Notes under the pieces: model-generated | Seen by the model: the letters and a program-made list of their open reading frames with translations, nothing else | The model's database searches: none | What the model was told of the DNA's origin: nothing | Shown: piece after piece, positions 31,560-40,600 of the stretch | How positions within the stretch are numbered: the stretch's first letter is position 1 | Layout: every line of letters starts with the position of its first letter | Source: Parietichytrium sp. I65-24A | Lineage: Eukaryota; Sar; Bigyra; Thraustochytrida; Thraustochytriidae | Assembly: GCA_012862575.1 (NCBI GenBank) | Contig: BLSF01000089.1 | Coordinates: forward strand, 62,001 to 126,000 | DNA: 64,000 nt | Direction: 5' to 3' | Made by a program: the position numbers and the translations under genes

Positions 31560-31578
31560 GAGGTAAAGTTGGTCAAGG

Positions 31579-34380
31579 ATGGACGAAGACAGCAGCTCGC
31601 GAGACAGTCTCAGTGACAATGAGATGGCAGGTCGCGCCCTGGTGCAGGGCAGTATGGCCGTGCAGGAGTCTCAGGAGTGGGATAGTGACGACGCCGGGTC
31701 TGACGGTGTTCCTGAAGGATCAAGAGACAACAACACGCAAGGATATGACGGACTTGATGATATGGAGGATGATGAAGCTCGATCTGTGCCTGGCAATGAT
31801 AACACGGCGCAGCAAAACGGTGTTCAGCAAGCCCAGTCCGGGAACGCAAATGTACCGCAAACGCCAGTGAGATCTCTGGAGAACGTGATGGGTTTAGAGT
31901 CGCCGTTCTCGCGCGGAAGCAGGACGCCAAACTCCCAGATCCCAAGAGGAGAGCTAGGCGCTGCTTCAAGGAGGTATCTCAGGCAGCTGGAAAGTCCGGC
32001 GAGCACAGCGAGCTCCATGAGCGCAAGATCTGCCGTCGGACAGCAGCAGCAGCAAAACCAAGCAGAGGAGCCTCAAATCGCTCTGGAGCAAGGCGGTTTC
32101 GGTGGAGGCAACGGTCTAGGCGTCGCCGTCCCGGCGGGTGATGGAATGGGCGACGATGACGAGCCTGGCGAGAACGCGCTGATCTTTGGGACCTCCGTGA
32201 ACATCTACGAGCAGATGGCGATCCTTCGCGCATTTCTCAGGTCCTTCAGGTTGGAAGGACAAGAAACGCCCTTCTATATGCGCAAGCTGGAGGAGATTTA
32301 TGAGTCTGGAGAAAAAGTCCTCAATATCGACTGCCAGCATTTCCGTGTGCATAGCGAGGAGTGTCGCAAACTTTACCAAAATCTGATATATTACCCTCTG
32401 GAGATGATTCCCGTATTGGATTTGGCGGTTCATCAAGAGTTCGTGGAGCGGTTTGGCGAAGAGGTCCTAATGGAAAGCACGCGCATCCAGGTGCGCACTT
32501 ACAACCTGCACACCGTCCAGCGCATGCGTGCGCTGGATCCAGAAGACTTGGAGCAGATGGTTGCACTGAAGGGGATGATTATCAGAGTCTCGCCTGTTAT
32601 TCCAGACCTCAAACTTGCGTACTTCCGCTGTACAATCTGCAACGATGCACAAGAAGTCGCCATTGATCGAGGTGTCATCCAGGAGCCCAAAAAGTGTCTA
32701 AAGTGCAGCAAGAAGCTAACCATGCAACTCGTACACAATCGCTGCCTGTTCTCGGACAAGCAGCTCATCAAACTGCAAGAAGCCCCAGAAAACATTCCAG
32801 AAGGCGAGACTCCGCACACCATATCAATCTACGCATACGACGCTCTTGTGGATGCTGCAAAGCCTGGCGATCGCGTCGAAGTAACCGGCATCTTTCGTGC
32901 GGTGGCTACGAAGAAACGGCCCACGCAGCGCGTGTTGACGTCCACGTACAAGACCTATGTCGATGTGCTTCACTTTCGAAAGATTGACAAAGCCAGCAAT
33001 GTCGAGAGGGACAGGGAGTCGGACCGCGACACAGTTGACGCGAACCAAAGCGCCGACCCTCATCCTCTGGCACAGATGTCCCAGGAGGAACGAGAGGAGC
33101 ACTTTCGAGCAATGGCGCAAGATCCCAATTTGTATGAGAAGCTGGCGCATTCTGTAGCCCCTTCCATTTGGGAGCTGGACGACGTGAAAAAGGGTGTGCT
33201 GCTATTGCTCTTTGGCGGCACGAACAAGGAGGCGGAACGCTTAGCAACCGAGGTTTCGAACACACATCGGATGCGTGCGCGCGGAGAAATCAACATTCTG
33301 CTCTGCGGAGATCCGGGAACGTCAAAGTCGCAAATACTTGGCTACGTTCACAAGCTCGCCCCGCGCGGGATTTACACTTCTGGCAAGGGTTCTTCCGCCG
33401 TGGGTCTCACTGCGTACGTGACAAAAGATCCCGAAACGAAAGAAGTGGTGCTCGAAAGTGGTGCTCTTGTGTTGAGTGATCGCGGTGTTTGTTGCATTGA
33501 TGAGTTCGACAAGATGTCAGATACCACTCGAGCAATTTTGCACGAGTGTATGGAGCAGCAAACGATTTCAGTTGCCAAAGCAGGCATCATTGCGACTTTG
33601 AATGCTAGAACCTCTATTCTTGCGAGCGCGAACCCCGTAGAGAGTCGTTACAACCCAAAGTTGTCCATGATTCAAAACATCAAACTGCCACCGACGATCC
33701 TTTCCAGATTTGACCTCATTTATCTGGTTCTCGACAAGCCGGATGTGGTAACCGATCGTCGATTGGCGAAGCATCTTGTGCAGCTTTACTTCCGAAACCC
33801 GGCGCAGACGCGCTCCACATTCGACCGCCGCACGGTGTCCGAATTTCTTGCGTACGCCAAGAAAACCTGCATGCCGCAGATTGGCGATAATGCGGTTCGC
33901 AAGCTGATCCAAGGCTATGTGGAAATGCGGCAGCTGGGTGCCCTGGGAGGCGGCAAAAAGACGATCTCAGCCACGCCGAGACAGCTCGAGTCTTTAATCC
34001 GGCTTGCTGAAGCGCGTGCAAAGATCAGGCTTTCGCACACAGTCATCGAGGAGGACGTGGATGAGGCTTTGCGCCTCATGCACGTTGCAACTCAAAGGTC
34101 GGCAATTGACCCCCGCACTGGGACGATCGACATGGACGCCATCACTACCGGTGTCGGGTTCTCCGAGCGGACAATGCAAGAGCGATTGGAACAGGAGATT
34201 GTCAACTTTGTTCAGCAAAACCATGCTACCGATGGCATACGCCTTTACAATCTCGTGCAGCAACTTAGCGCACAGTCCTCCCAACCACTCACGCAAGAGC
34301 AGGTTACACGCGCTGTGCAAGCGCTCGCTGACAACAACCAGGTCCAGTACTCCGCGCAAACAGGACTGATCAAGGTTTAA
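31579..34380 (+). CDS. MCM4: DNA replication licensing factor MCM4
   Basis: The frame encodes 933 residues in one exon, with an AGG-ATG-G start. It is the MCM4 subunit of the MCM2-7 replicative helicase. The N-terminal 200 residues are acidic, Ser/Thr- and Gln-rich with SP/TP sites (TPVRSLENVM, SRGSRTPNS), as expected for the kinase-regulated tail. A zinc finger follows with Cys351, 354, 373 and 376. The AAA+ core has Walker A GDPGTSKSQ at 577-585, Walker B GVCCIDEFDKM at about 636, and the arginine finger SRFDL at about 709. Signatures such as HNRCLFSDKQLIKLQE and LFGGTNKE match MCM4 over other MCMs. A C-terminal winged-helix region ends at residue 933. It converges with the coiled-coil gene (279 bp). 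Confidence 0.97.
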   Translation: MDEDSSSRDSLSDNEMAGRALVQGSMAVQESQEWDSDDAGSDGVPEGSRDNNTQGYDGLDDMEDDEARSVPGNDNTAQQNGVQQAQSGNANVPQTPVRSLENVMGLESPFSRGSRTPNSQIPRGELGAASRRYLRQLESPASTASSMSARSAVGQQQQQNQAEEPQIALEQGGFGGGNGLGVAVPAGDGMGDDDEPGENALIFGTSVNIYEQMAILRAFLRSFRLEGQETPFYMRKLEEIYESGEKVLNIDCQHFRVHSEECRKLYQNLIYYPLEMIPVLDLAVHQEFVERFGEEVLMESTRIQVRTYNLHTVQRMRALDPEDLEQMVALKGMIIRVSPVIPDLKLAYFRCTICNDAQEVAIDRGVIQEPKKCLKCSKKLTMQLVHNRCLFSDKQLIKLQEAPENIPEGETPHTISIYAYDALVDAAKPGDRVEVTGIFRAVATKKRPTQRVLTSTYKTYVDVLHFRKIDKASNVERDRESDRDTVDANQSADPHPLAQMSQEEREEHFRAMAQDPNLYEKLAHSVAPSIWELDDVKKGVLLLLFGGTNKEAERLATEVSNTHRMRARGEINILLCGDPGTSKSQILGYVHKLAPRGIYTSGKGSSAVGLTAYVTKDPETKEVVLESGALVLSDRGVCCIDEFDKMSDTTRAILHECMEQQTISVAKAGIIATLNARTSILASANPVESRYNPKLSMIQNIKLPPTILSRFDLIYLVLDKPDVVTDRRLAKHLVQLYFRNPAQTRSTFDRRTVSEFLAYAKKTCMPQIGDNAVRKLIQGYVEMRQLGALGGGKKTISATPRQLESLIRLAEARAKIRLSHTVIEEDVDEALRLMHVATQRSAIDPRTGTIDMDAITTGVGFSERTMQERLEQEIVNFVQQNHATDGIRLYNLVQQLSAQSSQPLTQEQVTRAVQALADNNQVQYSAQTGLIKV

Positions 34381-34659
34381 CGAACATTTGGAATCATCTC
34401 CGCCCGCGTTTCTGCAAAGCCAGTCGGACTTCCCCTGCACATAGAACACAAAGTGGGGAATACGCTTTCTTTCAGAATATTTTTTTAAAATAAAGAGTTA
34501 TATACACACTACACACGCGAAGAAATCAAAGAAACACTCGTCCTTCGATTCAAATGAATGTTCTTGGCCACTTCGTGCTCGGGCCAAAGCACCTGAATGC
34601 ACGTTGTGACAACGCCGTGCTATGAACACCAAATGACTACATTATAGTTTGCTGAAAAA

Positions 34660-35427
34660 TCAGCCGTTATGGATGGCCTCTGCATGGCCACAGGTGCAAT
34701 AATGGGGGTTCAACGGCGAGCTGGTGAAGCCCCTGCAAATACCGTCATCGCCACAAAAGCTACACCGCGAACCTGCTGTAGCGTTGGTTGCGCGCTCGTT
34801 ACTTTTGAGAATATTTCTAGCGACATCTGCTGAAAAGTCGGGAACTTTGTCAGGATCGATGAGCTCCTCTTGTGTAAAAAGCTCCTTCACCTTTTTCATC
34901 GTTTGCTTCACTCGATCCAACTTGGTTTGCGACCTTTCTTGCTTTAACGAGATGTACTTGGCCTTCAGCTCAGCATACCCGTCTACAACTTCCTGATACG
35001 CTTCCAACAACTTGGCGAATCTTTGTTCCAAAACACGCTTATTGTCTGCTACCTCCTCCCTCTTCCTTTGCTCCTTTTGCAGTGCATATTCCGCTTCGAC
35101 ACGCGCCCCTACATACTTGGCTTTGTGCTGCTCTATGGACGACAACTTCGCTTCCAGCTGCTCCACTCTCTTTTCTGCAGATCGGCGGCCTCTGCGTTCG
35201 GTGTCGAGCTCAATCGTCAGCGCCTGAATTCTCTCCTGCAGATGGCCTTTCTCCGACGTAGTCCGTAAAGCTGTGGTCTCCCTGAATTTGTTCAAATAAA
35301 TGACGTCTGTCCCATCGTCCCCAATGACCTCGGCCTCCACTTGCTCTTGACGCTGTTCCAGTCCAGCGCGGAGCAGAGTCTGTCGATGTTCCAGTAGCCT
35401 CTGCGAAAGCTGCTCGGCGCTCAGCAT
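34660..35427 (-). CDS. Coiled-coil protein with C-terminal Cys/His cluster
   Basis: The frame encodes 255 residues from the ATG at 35427 (AAG-ATG); the frame runs on to a GTG at 35472 without another ATG. Residues about 55-185 are a charged heptad-rich coiled coil (ERIQALTIELDTE, EQLEAKLSSIEQHK, LEQRFAKLLEAYQE). The last 40 residues hold CSFCGDDGIC and then HYCTCGHAEAIH, a C-x2-C...C-x-C-G-H...H arrangement able to bind zinc. I do not recognise the family. A dimeric scaffold with a small zinc module is the most that can be inferred. It converges with MCM4 and diverges from PA200. Confidence 0.72.
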   Translation of the reverse strand: MLSAEQLSQRLLEHRQTLLRAGLEQRQEQVEAEVIGDDGTDVIYLNKFRETTALRTTSEKGHLQERIQALTIELDTERRGRRSAEKRVEQLEAKLSSIEQHKAKYVGARVEAEYALQKEQRKREEVADNKRVLEQRFAKLLEAYQEVVDGYAELKAKYISLKQERSQTKLDRVKQTMKKVKELFTQEELIDPDKVPDFSADVARNILKSNERATNATAGSRCSFCGDDGICRGFTSSPLNPHYCTCGHAEAIHNG

Positions 35428-35756
35428 CTTCGCATTTGACCCACGACCCGCTGCGGCCCTCACAGTCGGCACTGCCGCGAGTATACGCAGGACATTCGCG
35501 CACTACTCCAATAGGTAGCTCACATCTACAAAGCTTTAAGCTCTCGCAACCAACATCTCGCTGGCACGCGATGTACTAATTTTTTGAGATCCTCGCTCGC
35601 TTGCTTGCACAATATCTCGCGGCCGTCCATACTTTTTCTGAGCTCGCCCGACTCAATGCATCGGACTGCAGAAACGACAGACTTTACTTGCCCTTGAATT
35701 TCTGTGACTTGATTGCAACGAATTGAACTGTAACTTGCATGTATCATCGACGATCA

Positions 35757-35779
35757 TGATGGTGATGATGATGATGATC
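35757..35779. repeat. (GAT)n triplet run
   Basis: About seven GAT triplets with one change end in a short ATGATCAT palindrome. Confidence 0.8.
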
Positions 35780-36699
35780 ATCCCATTTGCCATAACGGCT
35801 AGTATTAAAGTTTAAACTAAATACATACTATATGGGTTCATGTGGATGACTTTGTAAGGTTGTGGAGGTCCGTCCTCTTGCCCGAAACGTGTCGAAATGG
35901 CTCGCGCTGTATCCTCTTTGGAGCACGAGACTCCAGCCCATCCGTCGTTTCCCGCGATTTTCACTTCTGCCGCGAGAAACAAACTGCAACCTTCTCATGT
36001 GGGACAAGATGTATCCATGAACCGGCGTTCAACTCCTCAAAAGCCCATGAGGTTCGGCGTTTGAGAAGCATTCCCAAGGTTCGACTTTGCACGCTCGGGC
36101 AAGAACACTCCTTCGTCTTCGAGAAGCATCGGACAGTCGAGACTTTCAAACTCTTCCACGCTAAAAACAGCTCAATCGAACAAAGAAAAAAAGTCAAGCA
36201 TACACTCATCGCTTTCCCAGACCTTCCTTGTTCCCAAAGCTGCACAACTTGTCGAGTCGCTTGGACTGGGATGGAAGGGAAGGCAGAACAAGGGAAACCA
36301 ATTGATTGCACTCAAGCATCCAGAACGAACTTGACAGGATTTCAAATCCTCAGAATGCAGAATGCAGGCGAAGCAGGTCCATCGAACCAACTCGAAACTG
36401 TCTTCGAAGCAAACTCTGACGTGCGGAAACTACAAGACGTAAAATGTAACATGTGAAACGTGAAACATCCAACGCAATACTCTGTTTTGCGACTGACGAT
36501 CGACCGTGTTCACGGCCTTTCCAAACGAACAAGGAAAACTTGGTGCAAGTTCTGAGCGGATTCTGACAGTCAAATCTGAATCTGAATTTCTCAATTTCTG
36601 AATCTGAATTCCGACAACAAGACAGTCTGTCACTTTCACTGTCAATCGATGACGGTGAGCGAAACCCACAAAAAACAATTGTAATTGACAGAGAAACAA

Positions 36700-36753
36700 A
36701 ATGAAACAAACCAAACAAACCACACAAACAAACCACACAAACAAACAAACAAA
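36700..36753. repeat. ACAAA / ACAAACCAC repeat
   Basis: CAAAC-based units run for about 54 bp in the coiled-coil/PA200 spacer. Confidence 0.85.
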
Positions 36754-37195
36754 CTGTGAAAAGGGAAGCCAAGAGAACTTCCTTCTCTCACCAAACACCA
36801 ACGAAGCATAGCGAAGCCCTCTCCCTTTCTTACCATTCCTCCTACCCAATCCCTACTCTCTCCTCTTACTCCTCCGCCACTCCACTCCCCTAGTCCTTCC
36901 AAGCCCTCCTTACACCGCGTTTATACCCACAACACTAACCCACCACCCAACTCTTAGCATCATTACACAAACACCTACCCCGAGCTTCCTTCCCTTCCTC
37001 CCACCTCACTACCCCGCCCCTACAAACTGTACCACCATTCCTAGCTTAAAACGTACAGATACGGAGACAACGTGTTCTGTCTTTCGCTTTTGGAGAAGTT
37101 TTAGGATGTTTTAGGTGACAGAGAAAACAGTGAAAACATGTGAAAACAGCCATAGAGACAAAGAGACAAAAGAGACAAAAGAGATAGAAAGCGAA

Positions 37196-37274
37196 AGAGA
37201 AAGAAGGAAAGAGAGAGAGAGAGAAGGAAAGGTGGAGCACAGTTTGGAGCAGTCCTCGATCGATCGATCGATCG
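37196..37274. repeat. GA tract followed by (CGAT)n palindromic run
   Basis: GAGAGA and AAGGAAAG tracts (37196-37231) are followed at 37256-37274 by a TCGATCGATCGA run. The latter matches the (GATC)5 element upstream of the IQ/EF-hand gene. Confidence 0.85.
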
Positions 37275-37423
37275 AAGGAATCTGAAGAGTGAAGGCAGGC
37301 GAAAGCAAGCAAGAGAGAAAGCAAAGCAGTGACAGGTAAGTTGCGGAACAGACCGAGTTGAGTGAGCGCTGAGTTGGAGATTGTTGGTTCTGAAGAGTGG
37401 TTTCTGATAGAGAGTCGTCGAAT

Positions 37424-37480
37424 GTGTTTGTTTGCTTGTCTGCTTGTTTGTTTGTATGTTTGTTTGCGTGCTTGCTTGAT
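37424..37480. repeat. TGTTTGTTTGC-type tract
   Basis: TTTG and CTTG tetramers alternate for about 57 bp, ending about 200 bp before the PA200 start. Confidence 0.8.
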
Positions 37481-37688
37481 GTGCATGTTTCGGAGCACAG
37501 CACTTATAGTGCTGTTGGTGGAGCTGTGCAGAGTGGGTTCCGGACGTTGGCGTAGAATTGCATTGACGGCGTCGGGGTCTTTTTGGTGTCTTGTTGAAGA
37601 CTTGGCTGAGTTCTGAGTTCTGAGATTTGAGATCACACGGTTGTTAGTTCGTTGAAACGCACGACGGAGACTTTCTAGCGAGCAGAGG

Positions 37689-40600
37689 ATGGCCAATGCA
37701 GAGCGAACGCACGTGATCGCGCGGGCGCTACCGTGGCGTTCCAAGCATGCTTCAAAGGACGCGCTCAACGACATCCTGGTCGGTTTGGAGAGCAACCTTC
37801 GCGAAGAGAATGTGAAAGGATGTATCTCGTCATGCAGGAAACTGGGTATCTACTTGGACCTGAAGGGGCTGCTGACGCTCGAGGAGCGCGAGTCTTTGCT
37901 CAGTCTTTTGTTTAAATGGATGTTCTTGGATTCGACCACCACGCTGACTCAGATCAAGCTGATGAAGGTCGTAAGGCGGCTGATCGACAAACGTTACGTG
38001 GGGCTCAAGGTTGATCTGCAATGGAGGTCCCTTTGGAAGTTGCTGAAGGAGGTGCACATTCGCAAAGATAGTCCCGGCGAAGTGGCGAGTAGCTCTGTCC
38101 GCTCGGCGCATGCAGTGGAGCTTGCCGGTCTGTGCCGCGCTATGCGCAACTACTACAACGAAGCGGTCATCGACGAGGTCTGTGAGGAGGCGTACGCTCT
38201 CATGACAGACCCGCTCTCTAAGGATATGTTCCTGGGACAATGCATCTTGGTGCAATTTGTTCCTTCGTGCAAGTCGACCAAGTTCGACAAGCACATCGAG
38301 CGATGGATCCTGACTGAGTGGGACAAAGTGGAGATGTGCGCAGAGTGGGACACAGCGTGGCTCCATTTGGTTCGGCGCGCACTCAAGTGGGGAGGCGTCG
38401 CAGGCTTGAGCCCTGTAGCCATCTCGTGCTTATACCGTCGCATCATGGCCGGTTTGAGGCTCGGATCGCCATCAGGTTTCGCCATCCCTTCACGTGTGAC
38501 CTGCCCTTTGTATTTGACTCCGTATGCTCCGCGCAGTTCGAGCATGGTGTACGCAGCCAAAATATCTGTTCTCCTAATTGGCTGTGGCACGGCCACTGAC
38601 TATTACAGCATCCCCGACGGATTTGACAGATTGACTCCTAATAGCAAGGAAGAATTGGAAGCTTGCCTCAAACAGGATGAGCGACTCAGCGCAGGAGCAA
38701 TCTACTTGAGCAGATTGCTAAGCTCGATCCAAACGCTATTCCACCCCAGCAATTCTGGGCGGCACTCTTCCAATGTAGCGAGCTATGCAGAAACCCTTGC
38801 GAGCGCGTTCTGCGTGCGTCTCGGACGGGATCGAGTGCCTGAAGCTTTTGGAACATTGGAGGAGATGTCTCACGAGGACAAAGCTGCGTTCGTCTCAGAC
38901 CTTTTGCCACTCTTGACGATGGGACTTTACTCAAAGGTTCGTGGCGTTCAGCACTCTGCCCAAGGCGCATTGGGCCACCTGGCCTTTGTTGCTCCAATCA
39001 CCGTTTCAAAGCACTTTTTGCCACTCGTGTTTGGCGCCCTTGATCCGAACAACCTCAACCAGACCCACCAAGCCCCAGCAGCAATCCGTATCCTGACGGT
39101 CCTGATCCAACCTTTGCTTCAGGTGAAGCCAATCCTTGCCGAGCACCTTGCTGAACTTTTGGAGCTGACTTTGCCTGGCCTCGACTCTAACGATGTCACC
39201 AAGACAATGACCACTTGTATGCTCTACCAAGTTGTGTTGAGCTGGGTGCCCATCGTCGATGTCGACAAGTTTGATTTCCCATCGAGCACGTCGTTCCCAT
39301 CCCATGATCATTCGTTTGCGGAGAGCTACGGAGTGGATGATCCTGAAGAGGAAGCTCGATTTGATGAAGCTCCGATGCGCGACGCCATGTGGCGCAGTGC
39401 CCCTGCTCTCGTAGACTGGAGCCTAGAATGCCTCAATCGCATCCTGCAATTCATCGGAAATCAGATCCAGCGAGCAAAAGGAGGTCTTGCAGAGCAACTC
39501 GATAACGCTGTCTTTAGCAGTCTCGCTCTGACGGCACGTCTCCTTCTCTCGCAGATGAGCCCCAATGTGCTGCGGAAGGCTTCTGCTAAGCTGAATGAGT
39601 GGGCGCTGACGTCCATGAATTTGGATGCCATGCGAGAAGCAAAGTCGCTCATTCGCTCCTACGCAACAAGCGTGATGGCGAGCCAGTCGCCAGAGACCGT
39701 CAAGGATCTCATCATGACTGGCCTCTTTGAGCCGCTTCTGTCAGTGGCCCTTAGTAAGGACACTTCTGTTCGTAAGCTGGAGTGGTCTTTAATGCTACTC
39801 GGGGCTCTCGCGCGCGTGACTGGTCCGCATTTGCCCGAATACGAGGCGGAGCTCATGAAGGTGATTGACATGTCCATCGAGCACGAAGAAAGCAAAATTC
39901 GCAAGCTCGGCGGGAAAATTCTGCGTCGCGCGATGCGCGGTGCCTCTGAAATTTATGTACCCTCGAGGTCGAGCACCGGTCTGTTGAGCGAGCGCTCTCC
40001 GAAATCTCTCGCCACTGCTGCTGTGAGCTGGGCGCAGCCTGTGGACTGGAAGGATACTTGTACCAACGTAGACTGGCACATTCCGACAAAGAATGAGAAG
40101 CAACTTGCTGAGAATCTCCGCGACAAATATCTCCCGGCTTCGCTTGAAGCCCTTGATGAAGCTCTTTCCAACAAATCGAGCACCGTGCTTCGCGCAAAGC
40201 TAGAAGTGGTCTTTCAAGTCGCGCGTGGTATGGCTGGCTTCACGATCGAGCGCAGCGAGCGTTTGCCCGTCCTTGAGAAGATGTGCAACATTCTACCCAC
40301 CATTGTGGAGCAGCGTGAGTCCGACACGGTTTCCCACCGCCGTGTGATGAAGATTATTCGGGTGCTCTTAACGTGCTTTGGTGCAAACACCAGCCGCCAA
40401 CAGAAACTCAAGGGTCGCAAGCTCTGGTTCCGCTTCATGCGAGACGCGATGTCCCCACGTGCGTACGTCGCGGAGAAGCGGGCGAGATGCACCAAAGGTA
40501 TTGTCGCGGATCGAGAGGACTGGATTGTACCACGGTATCACCAACTCGATGACGTGCAAACACTATTTCAGCTTCAAATCCATGAATTATCCTATGAGCA

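Larger units (their letters stand above)
30140..31578. other. Head-to-head spacer, protease-like / MCM4
   Basis: About 1.4 kb without a gene. The left part is AT-rich with short TCAATCAA runs. GA-dinucleotide runs lie at 30980 and 31057. A minisatellite fills 31199-31559 and ends about 20 bp before the MCM4 ATG. Confidence 0.55.
35428..37688. other. Head-to-head spacer, coiled-coil / PA200
   Basis: About 2.3 kb. A 204-codon plus-strand open frame (35842-36456) starts without ATG context or domain and is rejected. Simple repeats are listed separately: GAT triplets near 35757, ACAAA units at 36700, GA runs near 37200, (CGAT)n at 37256, and TGTTTGTTTGC units at 37424. The last three probably lie in the PA200 promoter or leader. 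Confidence 0.5.

Noticed and set aside
31241-31576. Repetitive minus-strand frames over the MCM4 minisatellite
   Set aside because: They encode only the translated minisatellite unit and appear in two frames at once.
35842-36456. 204-codon plus-strand open frame
   Set aside because: No ATG-type start in context, no domain; sits in a repeat-rich spacer.
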